Source of the DNA: Flavobacteriales bacterium
GTDB taxonomy: Bacteria; Bacteroidota; Bacteroidia; Flavobacteriales_D; Sanyastnellaceae
Direction of reading: 5' to 3'
Length of the DNA: 64,000 nt
Assembly (NCBI GenBank): GCA_027491075.1
Contig: JAIXWX010000033.1
Span: 1-64,000, forward strand
Part shown: positions 1 to 10,442 of the stretch, in pieces
Layout of the letters: the number at the start of each line of letters is the position of its first letter
Position numbering within the stretch: the first letter of the stretch is position 1
The notes under the pieces: generated by a model
The model's database searches: none
The model's input: only the letters and a program-made list of their open reading frames with translations
Told to the model about the DNA's origin: nothing
Translations under genes and position numbers: made by a program

Positions 1-239
1 ATTCTTTTCGCAATAAGTGAAAGCGTTTAGTTTTCATGGATTAAGGAATTTGATTAAGGTGAACCGAATGTAAATATTTTCAATTCTCAAAACAAGAAAA
101 TATTGGATTTTAACAGATTGCACTTACCTCTCAAATAATGACACATCTGATCTGCCTTAATTGTTTGCTTGTATTTCGAAGAACCCATCGCCATTTTTTT
201 CCTTACTTTCAGCCCCGTATTGCATACGACTACGACTAA

Positions 240-572
240 ATGAAATGTTTACTTTCCGTTCTTTTCTTGATTCCATTGCTATCCTTTGGCTCAGGCATCA
301 GCGACTCCACGTTTACCCTCCACTCGGAAGGCATGGCGCCTGTTGGCAATAAACTGGTCGTGAAATTTAGCAATCGAAAGGTAGGTGACTTGATCATTCG
401 CATCCACAATGAAGACGGAACCCTCTTAAGGGAGTTCTTGGACTCATCCGTAGACCCAGGATTTCACCAAACTTTAATATCGTTGAATGGTTTAGAATCA
501 GGCCGCTATTCGTTGACCATGATTCTCAACAATGAACATCGCAAGGCTCTATTTTACAAAGAAGAACAATGA
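240..572 (+). CDS. Small secreted protein; signal peptide followed by a T9SS sorting-domain-like beta fold
   Basis: ORF of 110 aa; hydrophobic N-terminus MKCLLSVLFLIPLLSFGSG; C-terminal pattern LIIRIHNEDGTLLREF...LISLNGLESGRYSLTMIL resembles type A CTDs. Confidence 0.6.
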   Translation: MKCLLSVLFLIPLLSFGSGISDSTFTLHSEGMAPVGNKLVVKFSNRKVGDLIIRIHNEDGTLLREFLDSSVDPGFHQTLISLNGLESGRYSLTMILNNEHRKALFYKEEQ

Positions 573-916
573 GTAAGGTATTATACAACGTCACTGTGAG
601 CATCGACATTGATGCAGAAAAAGATTGGCTACAATGGATGATGGAAACCCACATCCCTGAAGTAATGGCTACTGGCTTTTTTCTTGAAAATAGAATTTGT
701 AAAGTCATTGATGAACATGAAGAAGGTGGAAAAACTTACGCCATACAGTACACGTGCAGTTCTATGCAAGACTTAATAGAATATCAGCGCGATTGCGCTC
801 CCGCGCTCCAAGCAGATCATCAAAATAAATTCGGTGGAAAATTCGCCGCATTTCGCACCATTTTGGAAATCATCCAAGAAAGTCCGCACGTCTTTAAAGA
901 TATCAGCGCCAACTAA
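569..916 (+). CDS. DUF4286 family protein
   Basis: 115 aa ORF MSKVLYNVTVSIDIDAEKDWLQWMMETHIPEVMATGFF..., typical of the family; start overlaps the upstream stop. Confidence 0.75.
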   Translation: MSKVLYNVTVSIDIDAEKDWLQWMMETHIPEVMATGFFLENRICKVIDEHEEGGKTYAIQYTCSSMQDLIEYQRDCAPALQADHQNKFGGKFAAFRTILEIIQESPHVFKDISAN

Positions 917-952
917 TGTTTTATTACCTTTGAAACCATAAAATTCTCCAAT

Positions 953-1408
953 ATGATTACAGGACTTGTACACCTCCATTCCACCTTGCGTTGGGTTGTT
1001 CTTATTCTTTTAGTCGCAACCATCGTAGATAGCCTTCTTAGAATGTATAGACCATTCAATGAAACCGATAGAAAATTGGCCTTATTCACCTTGATATCGG
1101 TACACACTCAGGTATTGATCGGGCTTGTTTTGTATTTCGCTGGCGGACATGTGATGAATATGATTTCTGAAGGTGACGTCATGAAAAATAGTGTAAGCCG
1201 CTTTTGGGTGGTAGAACACTTTGCAGGGATGATCATCGCTGCGATATTCATCACTGTTGGATACTCGCGCGCAAAGCGCATGTCGGAGAAATGGGCAAAG
1301 CACCGTATGATTCTCGTGTATTACTCTGTGGGTTTGTTGTTGATTCTCCTTTCTATTCCATGGCCTTGGAGAGAAGCTGCAAAGGCCTTAAACGTGGGTT
1401 GGTTTTAA
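953..1408 (+). CDS. Integral membrane protein, cytochrome-b/CopD-like 4-TM
   Basis: 151 aa, four hydrophobic segments with conserved-looking His residues; directly followed by a cytochrome c gene. Confidence 0.55.
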   Translation: MITGLVHLHSTLRWVVLILLVATIVDSLLRMYRPFNETDRKLALFTLISVHTQVLIGLVLYFAGGHVMNMISEGDVMKNSVSRFWVVEHFAGMIIAAIFITVGYSRAKRMSEKWAKHRMILVYYSVGLLLILLSIPWPWREAAKALNVGWF

Positions 1409-1409
1409 T

Positions 1410-1733
1410 ATGAGATATGTATTGATAGTTATAGCATCCGTGTCTATCCTGATCGCGGCATGCGGAAATCAAGATCAAAACAGTGCCTCCACCACGGGTG
1501 CGGTAGATGGTAAAGATTTGTACAATAAAAAATGTGGTATTTGTCATGGCCGCGACGGAAAGTTAATGGCCTCCGGTGCTCCAGATTTGACCGTTTCTAA
1601 AATGGAAAAACAAGGCATCGTACAAATCATTACGATGGGCAAGGGAAATATGCCTCCGCATAAAGAAACCCTCACTACCACCGAAATTGCTGCTATTGCA
1701 GATCACGTGATTACTCTTCGCTCACCGCAATGA
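1410..1733 (+). CDS. c-type cytochrome, predicted lipoprotein
   Basis: Lipobox-like IAACGNQ and haem motif CGICH, plus a downstream Met ligand region (GNMPPH). Confidence 0.85.
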   Translation: MRYVLIVIASVSILIAACGNQDQNSASTTGAVDGKDLYNKKCGICHGRDGKLMASGAPDLTVSKMEKQGIVQIITMGKGNMPPHKETLTTTEIAAIADHVITLRSPQ

Positions 1734-2947
1734 AAAGTCCTATGATCGAAACCGCACCAAAACAAGAAACCTGTGTTTTGGTCGGTATCATAACGCGTCA
1801 ACAGTCGAGGGAACTCTTGGAAGAGTATCTGGATGAACTTGCTTTTTTGGCAGAAACAGCCAATGCCATTTGTTTAAAACGATTTACCCAAAACCTCGAT
1901 CATCCCGACTCGCGAACTTTTGTGGGCAGCGGAAAACTAGCAGAAATAAAATCTTTTGTAGAAGAAAACAAACCCAACATGATCATCTTCGATGATGAGT
2001 TGGCGCCTTCACAACTCCGCAATCTGGAAAAAGAATTTAAAGAACTCGAGGTAAAAATTCTCGATCGGAATAACTTGATTCTCGACATTTTTGCTGGAAG
2101 AGCAAGAACCGCGCACGCCAAAACACAAGTAGAGTTGGCACAATACGAATACATGCTCCCACGCCTTACACGCATGTGGACACACTTGGAAAAACAGCGT
2201 GGTGGCATAGGAATGCGTGGTCCGGGTGAACAAGAAATTGAGACCGACCGAAGGATCGTTCGGGATCGTATTTCGAAGTTGAAAAAGGAATTGCAAGAAA
2301 TTGATCGTCAAAAAGCCATACAACGTTCTAATAGAGGAGCATTGGTTCGCGTCGCATTGGTAGGGTATACCAACGTAGGAAAAAGCACCTTAATGAATGT
2401 TCTGAGCAAATCGGATGTATTTGCAGAAAATAAGCTATTCGCAACATTGGATACGACAGTGAGAAAAGTAGTGTTAAAGAATCTGCCATTTCTCCTCAGC
2501 GATACGGTGGGATTTATACGCAAGCTGCCACATCAATTGATTGAGTCATTCAAGTCCACATTGGATGAAACGAGAGAAGCAGACTTGTTGCTGCATGTAG
2601 TAGATATTTCGCATCCTCAATTTGAGGATCATTTCAATGTGGTAAATACTACTTTAAAAGAAATTGGAAGTGGCGACAAACCGACAGTCATTGTATTCAA
2701 TAAAATTGATGCTTACCGTCACACTCCCAAAGACGAGGATGATCTCACGCCTGCCACGAGGGAAAATATTACTTTGGGCGAGTTGAAAAAAACTTGGATG
2801 GCGCGATTGGGTGAAAAGGATGTCGTTTTCATCAGTGCTCAAGAAAAGTCGAACCTCGAGGAATTCCGCGACTTATTGTACGAACGCATTCGCGAGATTC
2901 ACGTCACGCGCTTTCCTTACAACGACTTTCTATTCGATTTAGAATAA
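1730..2947 (+). CDS. hflX: GTPase HflX
   Basis: 405 aa; GxGKLAEI, RGPGEQEIETDRR, G1 VGYTNVGKST, DTVGFIRKLPHQLIESFKSTL. Confidence 0.95.
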   Translation: MKSPMIETAPKQETCVLVGIITRQQSRELLEEYLDELAFLAETANAICLKRFTQNLDHPDSRTFVGSGKLAEIKSFVEENKPNMIIFDDELAPSQLRNLEKEFKELEVKILDRNNLILDIFAGRARTAHAKTQVELAQYEYMLPRLTRMWTHLEKQRGGIGMRGPGEQEIETDRRIVRDRISKLKKELQEIDRQKAIQRSNRGALVRVALVGYTNVGKSTLMNVLSKSDVFAENKLFATLDTTVRKVVLKNLPFLLSDTVGFIRKLPHQLIESFKSTLDETREADLLLHVVDISHPQFEDHFNVVNTTLKEIGSGDKPTVIVFNKIDAYRHTPKDEDDLTPATRENITLGELKKTWMARLGEKDVVFISAQEKSNLEEFRDLLYERIREIHVTRFPYNDFLFDLE

Positions 2948-2955
2948 GGATAATT

Positions 2956-4044
2956 CTATACCCACTCCTCTCCTTTCTGGATCTTGATATCGTTCACGAA
3001 TTGCTTTATCTTCTGTTCGTCTTCTTTCTTACAAATCAGTAAAGTGTGTCCACTGTCCACTACGATATATCCATTGAGACCGTGAAGAACAACGAGCTTT
3101 TCATTGGGCACATTCACCACATTGTCTGCGCAATTGTAGAGCATCACATTCTTACCCACCACGCCGTTGGATCTCGCGTCTTGGGCCAGGTGTGTGTGAA
3201 GAGAACCCCATGTTCCCAAGTCACTCCATCCGAAATCAGAAAGGATCACATTGACGTTCTTTGCTTTCTCCATGATGCCATAATCGATAGAGATATTGTC
3301 GCAAGAGCCGTATGTTTTTTCGATGAATGCTTCTTCTTGATCTGTACCATACAATCCGGCTCCTTCTTGAAAGGCCTTAAACATTTCTGGCAGATGCTTT
3401 TGAAATGCGCCTAGAATAGCGGGAAGAGACCAAACAAAAATTCCGGAGTTCCAATAAAAGTCGCCACTTTCAAGAAAGTCTTTTGCCAATTCTATATCAG
3501 GCTTTTCAGTGAAGGTTTTAGCTTTTTTCACTTTGGAATCAAATGCTCCAGGAACATCGGCCCATTGAATGTAGCCGTATCCTGTATCAGGGCGCGTCGG
3601 TTTAATACCTAAAGTTACCAAGTTACCACTTTCATTCGCTTGACGGATACTGATTTCAATGACTTTCAAGAACTCGTTTCCATTCAGAATCAAATGATCA
3701 CTTGGAGCGACCATGATGTTGGCTTCTGGTTCTTTCTCACCAATTTTAAAAGAAGCGTAGGCCACACAAGGTGCGGTATTTCGCATGTAAGGCTCACACA
3801 GTACTTGGTCCGGCTTTAAATCAGGAAGTTGTTCCAATACCAAATCTTTATATCTGCTATTAGTAACTACCAAAATATTCTCTTTCGGCACGATGGGAAG
3901 AAAACGATCGTAGGTCATTTGGATCAAGGTTCTGCCCACACCAAGTATATCATGAAACTGCTTGGGAAACGCTGTTTTACTCATAGGCCAAAAACGCGAT
4001 CCTATCCCGCCTGCCATGATGATACAATAATTCTTCGAATTCAT
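2956..4044 (-). CDS. manC: Mannose-1-phosphate guanylyltransferase
   Basis: MAGGIGSRFWPMSKTAFPKQF nucleotidyltransferase signature, FTEKPD, DFGWSDLGTW. Confidence 0.9.
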   Translation of the reverse strand: MNSKNYCIIMAGGIGSRFWPMSKTAFPKQFHDILGVGRTLIQMTYDRFLPIVPKENILVVTNSRYKDLVLEQLPDLKPDQVLCEPYMRNTAPCVAYASFKIGEKEPEANIMVAPSDHLILNGNEFLKVIEISIRQANESGNLVTLGIKPTRPDTGYGYIQWADVPGAFDSKVKKAKTFTEKPDIELAKDFLESGDFYWNSGIFVWSLPAILGAFQKHLPEMFKAFQEGAGLYGTDQEEAFIEKTYGSCDNISIDYGIMEKAKNVNVILSDFGWSDLGTWGSLHTHLAQDARSNGVVGKNVMLYNCADNVVNVPNEKLVVLHGLNGYIVVDSGHTLLICKKEDEQKIKQFVNDIKIQKGEEWV

Positions 4045-4057
4045 TTTCTGGTAGTGA

Positions 4058-5344
4058 TTATGATAATTTTTTCAATGCTGCTCTCAAACTCTCAATGGAT
4101 TGGTGCACATCTCCCACAGAAGCAGTGCCTACAGACAGTCGATACCAGTTGCTGGTCTTTGCCGCGCCAAAAGCATAGAAAGGGACAACAGCCAACTTGG
4201 CTTCAGAAAGAAGGTAACCCGTTACCTTCTCCGTGCTATCCAGTAATTCTCCAGAAGAAGTTTTCTTCCCGTTCAAATCGAACTGCACGGTTAAGTATAT
4301 AGCTGCCATAGGTGCAATCGCATCCACCGCAAAACCTTCTTGCTTCAATGTTTGAATGCCGTTGTAAAAACCACGAAGTCGCTCTTCTAATTCTCCTTTA
4401 AATTGAGAAAGAAAGTGCTTCACCGCATCGTCGTTTTGTATGAATCGCGCAGAAGCTATTTGTTCCGCTTTTGGAGACCAAGCGCCAACATGCCCCAGTA
4501 TGCTTTTCATTTTATCAATGACCTTTCTCGGACCGAAAGCCCAACCCACACGCACGCCGGTGGCTGCCATGCTCTTGGAGATACCATCCACAAAAATGGT
4601 AAACGGACGAAGCTCTGGATATAAACTCACCGGGTCATAGTGAACGGTTTCACCATACGTCAAGGTCCAATAGATTTGATCGTACATTACGTACAATGGC
4701 TTTCTATCTGCACCTCTTCTCGCATTCTCAGCAATCACTAGTTGACAAATACTATCCAACTGTTCTTTAGAAAACACTGTACCTGTTGGGTTCAATGGTG
4801 AACAAAGCGCAAGCAGCGATGCATCGCCAATCAAATCTTTCAACTCACCTGCGGTTGGCATAAAGTTGTTTTCTGCAGAAGTTTCTACAAACACTTGTTG
4901 TCCATGAGAAAGGTGGGTATAGTGGTTGTTGTTCCAACTTGGAACAGGGAACAACACTTTCTCTCCTGGATCAACGATAGCTTGGTAAATAGCATAGATG
5001 ATAGGACGAGCCCCGCCGGCAATTAGAATTTCATTTTCTGCATACTCCAATCCTTGCCAATCTCTAATCTGTTTCGCAACTGCCTTTCTCAATTCGGCCA
5101 TGCCATCGGCAGCAGGATAATTGGTTTCATCCTCTTGATACGCGCGAATGATTTCTTCCTTCAACGTGGTCGGAATCGGAAAAATTTTAGGATCAAAATC
5201 ACCAATGGTAAAATTATAAATCTTCTCCCCTTTACTAATCAACTCACGTATTTCACCGGCCAATTTGATGATTTCAGAACCTATCAAGTTTTCAGCCATG
5301 GCCGAAACGCGATAGTTTTCTTGCTGGGTTGGAGTATTGCTCAT
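4058..5344 (-). CDS. Pyridoxal phosphate-dependent aminotransferase, class I/II
   Basis: SPLNPTGTVFSKEQL, YDQIYW, DGISKSMAATGVRVGW; start placed at MSNTPTQQ rather than the longest ORF, which overlaps fumC. Confidence 0.88.
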   Translation of the reverse strand: MSNTPTQQENYRVSAMAENLIGSEIIKLAGEIRELISKGEKIYNFTIGDFDPKIFPIPTTLKEEIIRAYQEDETNYPAADGMAELRKAVAKQIRDWQGLEYAENEILIAGGARPIIYAIYQAIVDPGEKVLFPVPSWNNNHYTHLSHGQQVFVETSAENNFMPTAGELKDLIGDASLLALCSPLNPTGTVFSKEQLDSICQLVIAENARRGADRKPLYVMYDQIYWTLTYGETVHYDPVSLYPELRPFTIFVDGISKSMAATGVRVGWAFGPRKVIDKMKSILGHVGAWSPKAEQIASARFIQNDDAVKHFLSQFKGELEERLRGFYNGIQTLKQEGFAVDAIAPMAAIYLTVQFDLNGKKTSSGELLDSTEKVTGYLLSEAKLAVVPFYAFGAAKTSNWYRLSVGTASVGDVHQSIESLRAALKKLS

Positions 5345-5369
5345 TTGAAAAAGTATTCCTGCTATTCTT

Positions 5370-6770
5370 TTATTTTGGAAGTTCACCTACCATTTTAGAA
5401 GGCACTACGATTTGATCGTATTCTTCTTCGCTCACATAGCCCAAACGAATTGCCTCTTCACGAAGCGTCGTACCATTTTTATGAGCGGTTTTAGCAATTT
5501 CTGCTGCTTTATAATATCCAATTTTTGTATTCAAAGAAGTAACCAACATCAATGAATTGTTCACCAATTCGTTGATACGTGTATGATTGGGTTCAATCCC
5601 TACGGCGCAATGTTCGTCAAAGGAAACACAAGCATCACCAATAAGGGTAGCACTTTGCAAGAAGTTGTACGCCATCATGGGTTTGAAAACATTCAATTCA
5701 TAATGTCCTTGCGTACCACCTACGGTAATGGCTACGTCATTTCCCATCACTTGCGCACACACCATGGTAAGTGCTTCGCATTGTGTGGGATTTACTTTTC
5801 CTGGCATAATACTCGATCCAGGTTCATTTTCGGGAATAAATATTTCGCCGATTCCACTTCGGGGACCACTCGCCATCATGCGAATATCATTGGCGATTTT
5901 ATTTAATGACACGGCTAATTGTTTCAGCGCTCCGTGTGTTTCTACTATACCATCATGAGCTGCAAGCGCTTCAAATTTATTGGGCGCAGTGACAAATGGA
6001 AGTCCAGAAAACGATGCAATCTTCTGTGCTACGAGTTCCGAGTATCCTTTAGGAGTATTGATTCCTGTGCCCACCGCGGTTCCTCCCAAAGCCAATTCCT
6101 TTAAGTGAGGAAGTGTATTCTTGAGTGCTCTTAAGCCGTGATCCAATTGTGCAACATATCCACTGAGTTCTTGACCCAATGTGATCGGAGTAGCGTCCAT
6201 CAAGTGGGTGCGTCCGATCTTCACCACGTTCATAAACTCTTGCGATTTTTTATCCAAGGTGTTGCGAAGACGTTCAACTCCAGGGATGGTGATCTCCACA
6301 ACCGCTTTGTATGCTGCAATATGCATGGCAGTAGGATAAGTATCGTTCGATGACTGTGATTTGTTGACGTCATCGTTGGGGTTGAGCAGCATTGTGCCCT
6401 CTCCCAACTTTCCACCAAGCTTCACGTGTGCGCGGTTTGCCACCACCTCATTCAAATTCATATTGCTTTGCGTACCCGAGCCTGTTTGCCAAATCACCAA
6501 TGGAAATTGATCATCCAGTTCTCCGTTGAGAATTTCATCACAAACCGCGGAGATGGCGTCTCTTTTCTCCATGGGTAAAACACCCAAGTCATGATTTGCG
6601 TGTGCCGCAGCTTTTTTCAAAATAGCAAACGCCCTGATAATTTCTTTAGGCATGGAAGCCTCAGGTCCTATTTTAAAGTTATTGCGTGAGCGTTCTGTCT
6701 GTGCTCCCCAATACACATGAGCGGGTACCTTTACATCGCCCATGGTGTCTTTCTCAATGCGGTATTCCAT
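5370..6770 (-). CDS. fumC: Class II fumarate hydratase
   Basis: 466 aa; [16 protein letters not shown] signature; [14 protein letters not shown]. Confidence 0.96.
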   Translation of the reverse strand: MEYRIEKDTMGDVKVPAHVYWGAQTERSRNNFKIGPEASMPKEIIRAFAILKKAAAHANHDLGVLPMEKRDAISAVCDEILNGELDDQFPLVIWQTGSGTQSNMNLNEVVANRAHVKLGGKLGEGTMLLNPNDDVNKSQSSNDTYPTAMHIAAYKAVVEITIPGVERLRNTLDKKSQEFMNVVKIGRTHLMDATPITLGQELSGYVAQLDHGLRALKNTLPHLKELALGGTAVGTGINTPKGYSELVAQKIASFSGLPFVTAPNKFEALAAHDGIVETHGALKQLAVSLNKIANDIRMMASGPRSGIGEIFIPENEPGSSIMPGKVNPTQCEALTMVCAQVMGNDVAITVGGTQGHYELNVFKPMMAYNFLQSATLIGDACVSFDEHCAVGIEPNHTRINELVNNSLMLVTSLNTKIGYYKAAEIAKTAHKNGTTLREEAIRLGYVSEEEYDQIVVPSKMVGELPK

Positions 6771-6783
6771 ATACTTTTATTTT

Positions 6784-7888
6784 CTATTCTACTGAAGTTG
6801 CTTTTCCTTGTGCCATAAGGAAGGCTTTCAAAAAATCATCTATATCTCCATTCATCACACCATCCACGTCACTTGTTTCCATGCCTGTTCTTACATCCTT
6901 CACCAACTTGTATGGTTGCATCACATAGTTGCGGATTTGTGAGCCCCATTCGATTTTCTTCTTCCCTGCTTCAATTTCGTCGCGCGCAGCATTTCGCTTG
7001 GCCAATTCCATTTCATACAATTGAGACTTCAAAAGTTGCATTGCCTTTTCTTTATTCTGCAATTGCGAGCGCGTTTCTGTATTATCAATGACAATTCCAG
7101 AAGGTTTGTGGCGCAGACGCACACCCGTTTCGACCTTGTTTACATTTTGTCCTCCCGCACCTCCACTTCTGAATGTATCCCAAGTGATATCCGATGGATT
7201 AATATCAATATCGATGGTATCATCCACCAATGGATAGACGTAAACAGAAACGAAGCTTGTATGTCTTCTCGCATTGCTATCGAAAGGAGAGATTCGAACC
7301 AAACGGTGAACCCCATTTTCTCCTTTGAGCATTCCAAATGCAAATTCCCCTGAAAACTCCAAGGTGCATTGTTTGACACCAGCAACATCCCCTTCTTGCA
7401 TGTCGAGCTCCTTAACAGTGTAACCCGCTTTCTCTCCCCACATGATGTACATTCTCATGAGCATCCCCGCCCAATCACAACTCTCGGTACCTCCTGCACC
7501 TGCGGTGATTTGCAGCACAGCACTCAGGCCGTCTTCCTCGGCGCTGAGCATGTTTTTAAACTCAAGATCTTCTATTCTTTTTACTGCCAAAGCATATTGG
7601 CTATCTACCTCTTCTTCCTCTGCTGCGCCTTCTTTGAAGAAATCATAAAGCACAGCAAGATCGTCCACCCCTGCTTGGCAGTCTTTAAAAGCATCCGTCC
7701 ACATTTTCTTGTTACGGATTTGCTTCATGACCAATTCTGCTTTCTTGGGGTCGTCCCAAAATCCCGGATCTTGTGTGTGTTTTTCGTCTTCTGCGATCTG
7801 CATCAACTTGACATCCACGTCAAAGGTACCTCCTGAGTGCCACTAGGCGCTCATTCAGTTCTGAGATTGCCTCATTATTTATGGCCAT
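6784..7888 (-). CDS. prfB: Peptide chain release factor 2, with programmed +1 frameshift at about 7820-7825
   Basis: ORF 6784-7818 carries [18 protein letters not shown]. Upstream on the minus strand, ATG at 7888 encodes [22 protein letters not shown] then TGA; context AGG AGG TAC CTT TGA C matches the RF2 frameshift site and restores L-D-V-D-V-K. Confidence 0.93.
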
Positions 7889-7975
7889 TCTTCTACTGAA
7901 TTAAAATTGGCCGCAAATGTAAGGTTTTCAGACCTTCGGAAGACATAACTTTAGCCAAATCATAATAATTCGTAC

Positions 7976-8473
7976 TCAACAACCAATGTCATCGGAATCC
8001 TCAGTACCCATTTGTAGGATAGTCCACACCAGCGATGGTTCATATCCTCTGCGAATGAGGTATTGCGCGGTCTTTTGACTCTTTACTCTCTTTGAATCTC
8101 CTTTTATGGACGCAAGTTTCTTGGTTGCCAGCTCTTTCAGTTCTAATTTATAGGCACGGGGATCAATCCTCTTCAATGCATCAGCGATGTTTCGATCACT
8201 TACTCCTTTGCTTTTCAAAGCGCTTTTGATTCTAGCGATACCCCATTTATTAAATCGAAATTTGTCATTTACAAATGCAGACGCATAGCGCGACTCGTTG
8301 AGAAGGTCCTCTGAAATTAACACTCCGATAATATGCTCTCTATCCTTAAATCCTACGCCCCAATTCACTAACTTTCTCCTTACATCCGCGTGAGCGCGCT
8401 CAGCCTTGTCACAATACTTTCTGGCCTTTAACAAGGCCATTTCCATCGTTAATATGCGCCTGGCGGTATTCAT
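7976..8473 (-). CDS. recX: Regulatory protein RecX
   Basis: RecX repeats: LVNWGV...IIGVLISEDLLNESRYASAFVNDKFRFNKWGIARIKSALKSKGVSDRNIADAL. Confidence 0.88.
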   Translation of the reverse strand: MNTARRILTMEMALLKARKYCDKAERAHADVRRKLVNWGVGFKDREHIIGVLISEDLLNESRYASAFVNDKFRFNKWGIARIKSALKSKGVSDRNIADALKRIDPRAYKLELKELATKKLASIKGDSKRVKSQKTAQYLIRRGYEPSLVWTILQMGTEDSDDIGC

Positions 8474-8552
8474 CCTGCCAAAGGTAAGGTTCCGATAGTG
8501 TAAAATTCAACCGAACTTATGCTAAGTGTATGCTTGACACATTCACAATATT

Positions 8553-8582
8553 TTTGCGAATATCTTGCTTTGACTACTTTTG
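8553..8582 (+). promoter_or_regulatory. Bacteroidota-type promoter for the DUF349 gene
   Basis: TTTG (8553-8556), 18-nt spacer, TACTTTTG (8575-8582), matching TTTG-N~19-TAnnTTTG. Confidence 0.6.
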
Positions 8583-8633
8583 CAATATGTAAGGCGTGGA
8601 CATTGAAGATGTACCTGCCTTATTAAACACTTT

Positions 8634-10337
8634 TTGATGAAAGCTACATTGATTGAAAATCTGCGCGGATTGCTTCAGGCCGAATCGGTTATGAGCGTTC
8701 GTGATGCGGTGAGAGACATTCGCAACGACTGGAAAGCCGAAACCGCAAAAGAAAGACAGCTCCAGATGGAAGCATGGAAGGCATTGGTCCCCGAGGAAGG
8801 CACCGAAAAGCCTGAATTCGTATACGTTCCTGATGAACTGGAACAGGTATTTCAAGATCTACTAAAGCAATACGAAGACCGTATTGAAGAAGAAGGAAAG
8901 CGACTCGCTCAAGAACGTCAAAAAAACCTAGAGATGAAAGAGTCTCTTTTGAAGGAATTTGAGACCATGATCACCAGCGAGGAGAACATAGGAAAGGCTT
9001 TTGCATCCCACAAGACTGTAAAAGAAAAATGGGACTCCATCGGAGATGTACCGGGGGATAAATACCACGACATTCAAGAAAAATGGCAAAAGCTAAATCA
9101 TAGTTTTTTCTATAATATCAATATTTATAAGTCGCTCCAAGATCACGACTTAAAGATCAATCTGAAGAAAAAAGAAGAGTTGATCGAAGAAGTTAAGTCC
9201 CTTTCTTCGGTAGAGCAAATCACAGATCTTGAAGTTTTAGTAAAAAAATTCCAAAGAGAATGGATGAATATTGGTCCTTCTCCAAGGGAAAACTTCAAAG
9301 AATTGGGCGATACGTTTTTTGGACTTCTTCGCGATGCCCAAAATAAAATTCAAGCCCACTACGATCAATTGCACGCTCACAGCGACGAAAACCTACAGAA
9401 GAAAAAAGCACTCGTAGAGAAAATGAAAGATATACTGGGGATGGAAATCACCAATGCATCTACATGGAATCGTTGGACTGATGAGGTGCTAAAATTGCAA
9501 GAAGAGTGGAGAGGAATTGGCTGGGCAAGAAAGAAAGAAAACGAAGAGGTATGGCAAGAATTCAGAGGATTGTGTGACCTGTTTTTTGCAAAAAGAAAAG
9601 AACAATTCGATCAAAAGCGCTCGCTTTACAAAGAGCACAGAGATAAGAAGGAAGCGCTTATTGCTAAAGCAAAGGAGCTTCAAGACAGCGCCGACTGGAA
9701 GACCGCAACAGAAGGTCTAAAAAAATTACAAGAGCAGTGGAAGGCTGTTGGTTCGGCAGATCCACGTGACGAACAGAAACTATGGCAGCGCTTTAGAAGT
9801 GCGTGTGATATTTTCTTTCAAAGAAAAAAAGAACACTTCGGAGAGATGGCGTCTCAACAAGAAGAAAACCTCCGTCAAAAAAATGCACTTCTCGAAGAAA
9901 TAGAAGCAAAGGAATTAACGGGCAACAAGGGCACCGATCTAGCATTTTTAAAAGAATTCAGCGAGCGTTGGCATGCTGTCGGTTTCGTTCCAAAAGAACA
10001 AATCAAAGCCACTATGGACCGATACAATGCAGCTTTAGATAAACTCTATGGTCAAATAAACGCTGAAAGAGAGGAGCGTGAAATGTCCATGTTTAGAAAT
10101 CGTGTAGAAAACATCAAGAGCGGATCTTCAGGAGATAATGCTGTGCGCAAAGAAAAATTTGCGCTAAAAGACCGACTAGATCGATTACAAGCGCAGATCA
10201 AGCAATATGAAAACAACATGGGATTCTTCACTGGTAAAGGTGCTGAAGCCATGCGCAAGGAAATAGAAAAGAAGATTAAGGCCACGGAAAGAGAAATGGA
10301 AGAGGTGCGCAAGAAAATGGCCATGCTCAGTGAATAA
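8634..10337 (+). CDS. DUF349 domain-containing coiled-coil protein
   Basis: 567 aa with repeated WK.vG..p.....LW.rFr..cd.FF..r..... units. Confidence 0.9.
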   Translation: MMKATLIENLRGLLQAESVMSVRDAVRDIRNDWKAETAKERQLQMEAWKALVPEEGTEKPEFVYVPDELEQVFQDLLKQYEDRIEEEGKRLAQERQKNLEMKESLLKEFETMITSEENIGKAFASHKTVKEKWDSIGDVPGDKYHDIQEKWQKLNHSFFYNINIYKSLQDHDLKINLKKKEELIEEVKSLSSVEQITDLEVLVKKFQREWMNIGPSPRENFKELGDTFFGLLRDAQNKIQAHYDQLHAHSDENLQKKKALVEKMKDILGMEITNASTWNRWTDEVLKLQEEWRGIGWARKKENEEVWQEFRGLCDLFFAKRKEQFDQKRSLYKEHRDKKEALIAKAKELQDSADWKTATEGLKKLQEQWKAVGSADPRDEQKLWQRFRSACDIFFQRKKEHFGEMASQQEENLRQKNALLEEIEAKELTGNKGTDLAFLKEFSERWHAVGFVPKEQIKATMDRYNAALDKLYGQINAEREEREMSMFRNRVENIKSGSSGDNAVRKEKFALKDRLDRLQAQIKQYENNMGFFTGKGAEAMRKEIEKKIKATEREMEEVRKKMAMLSE

Positions 10338-10442
10338 CACTTCTTTTTCGAGTAATTTTTTCAGGTAATTTCTTTCTTTGAGTAGGGGATTTTAGTTTTT
10401 CTAAGTACTTTTAGACACACTTTAATTAACCAATAACTCAGG

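Noticed and set aside
1-239. Leading non-coding AT-rich segment as a regulatory RNA
   Set aside because: Truncated by the window edge and no stable hairpin or conserved motif could be identified by eye.
5054-6353. Plus-strand ORFs opposite the aminotransferase and fumC
   Set aside because: Composition-driven antisense ORFs with no family signature.
7815-7830. Possible prfB pseudogene or sequencing frameshift
   Set aside because: The AGGAGG-TAC-CTT-TGA-C context is the known programmed frameshift site, so the gene is treated as intact.
8634-10337. Long coiled-coil protein as a possible SMC-like or defence protein
   Set aside because: Repeats match DUF349; no ATPase or nuclease motifs.
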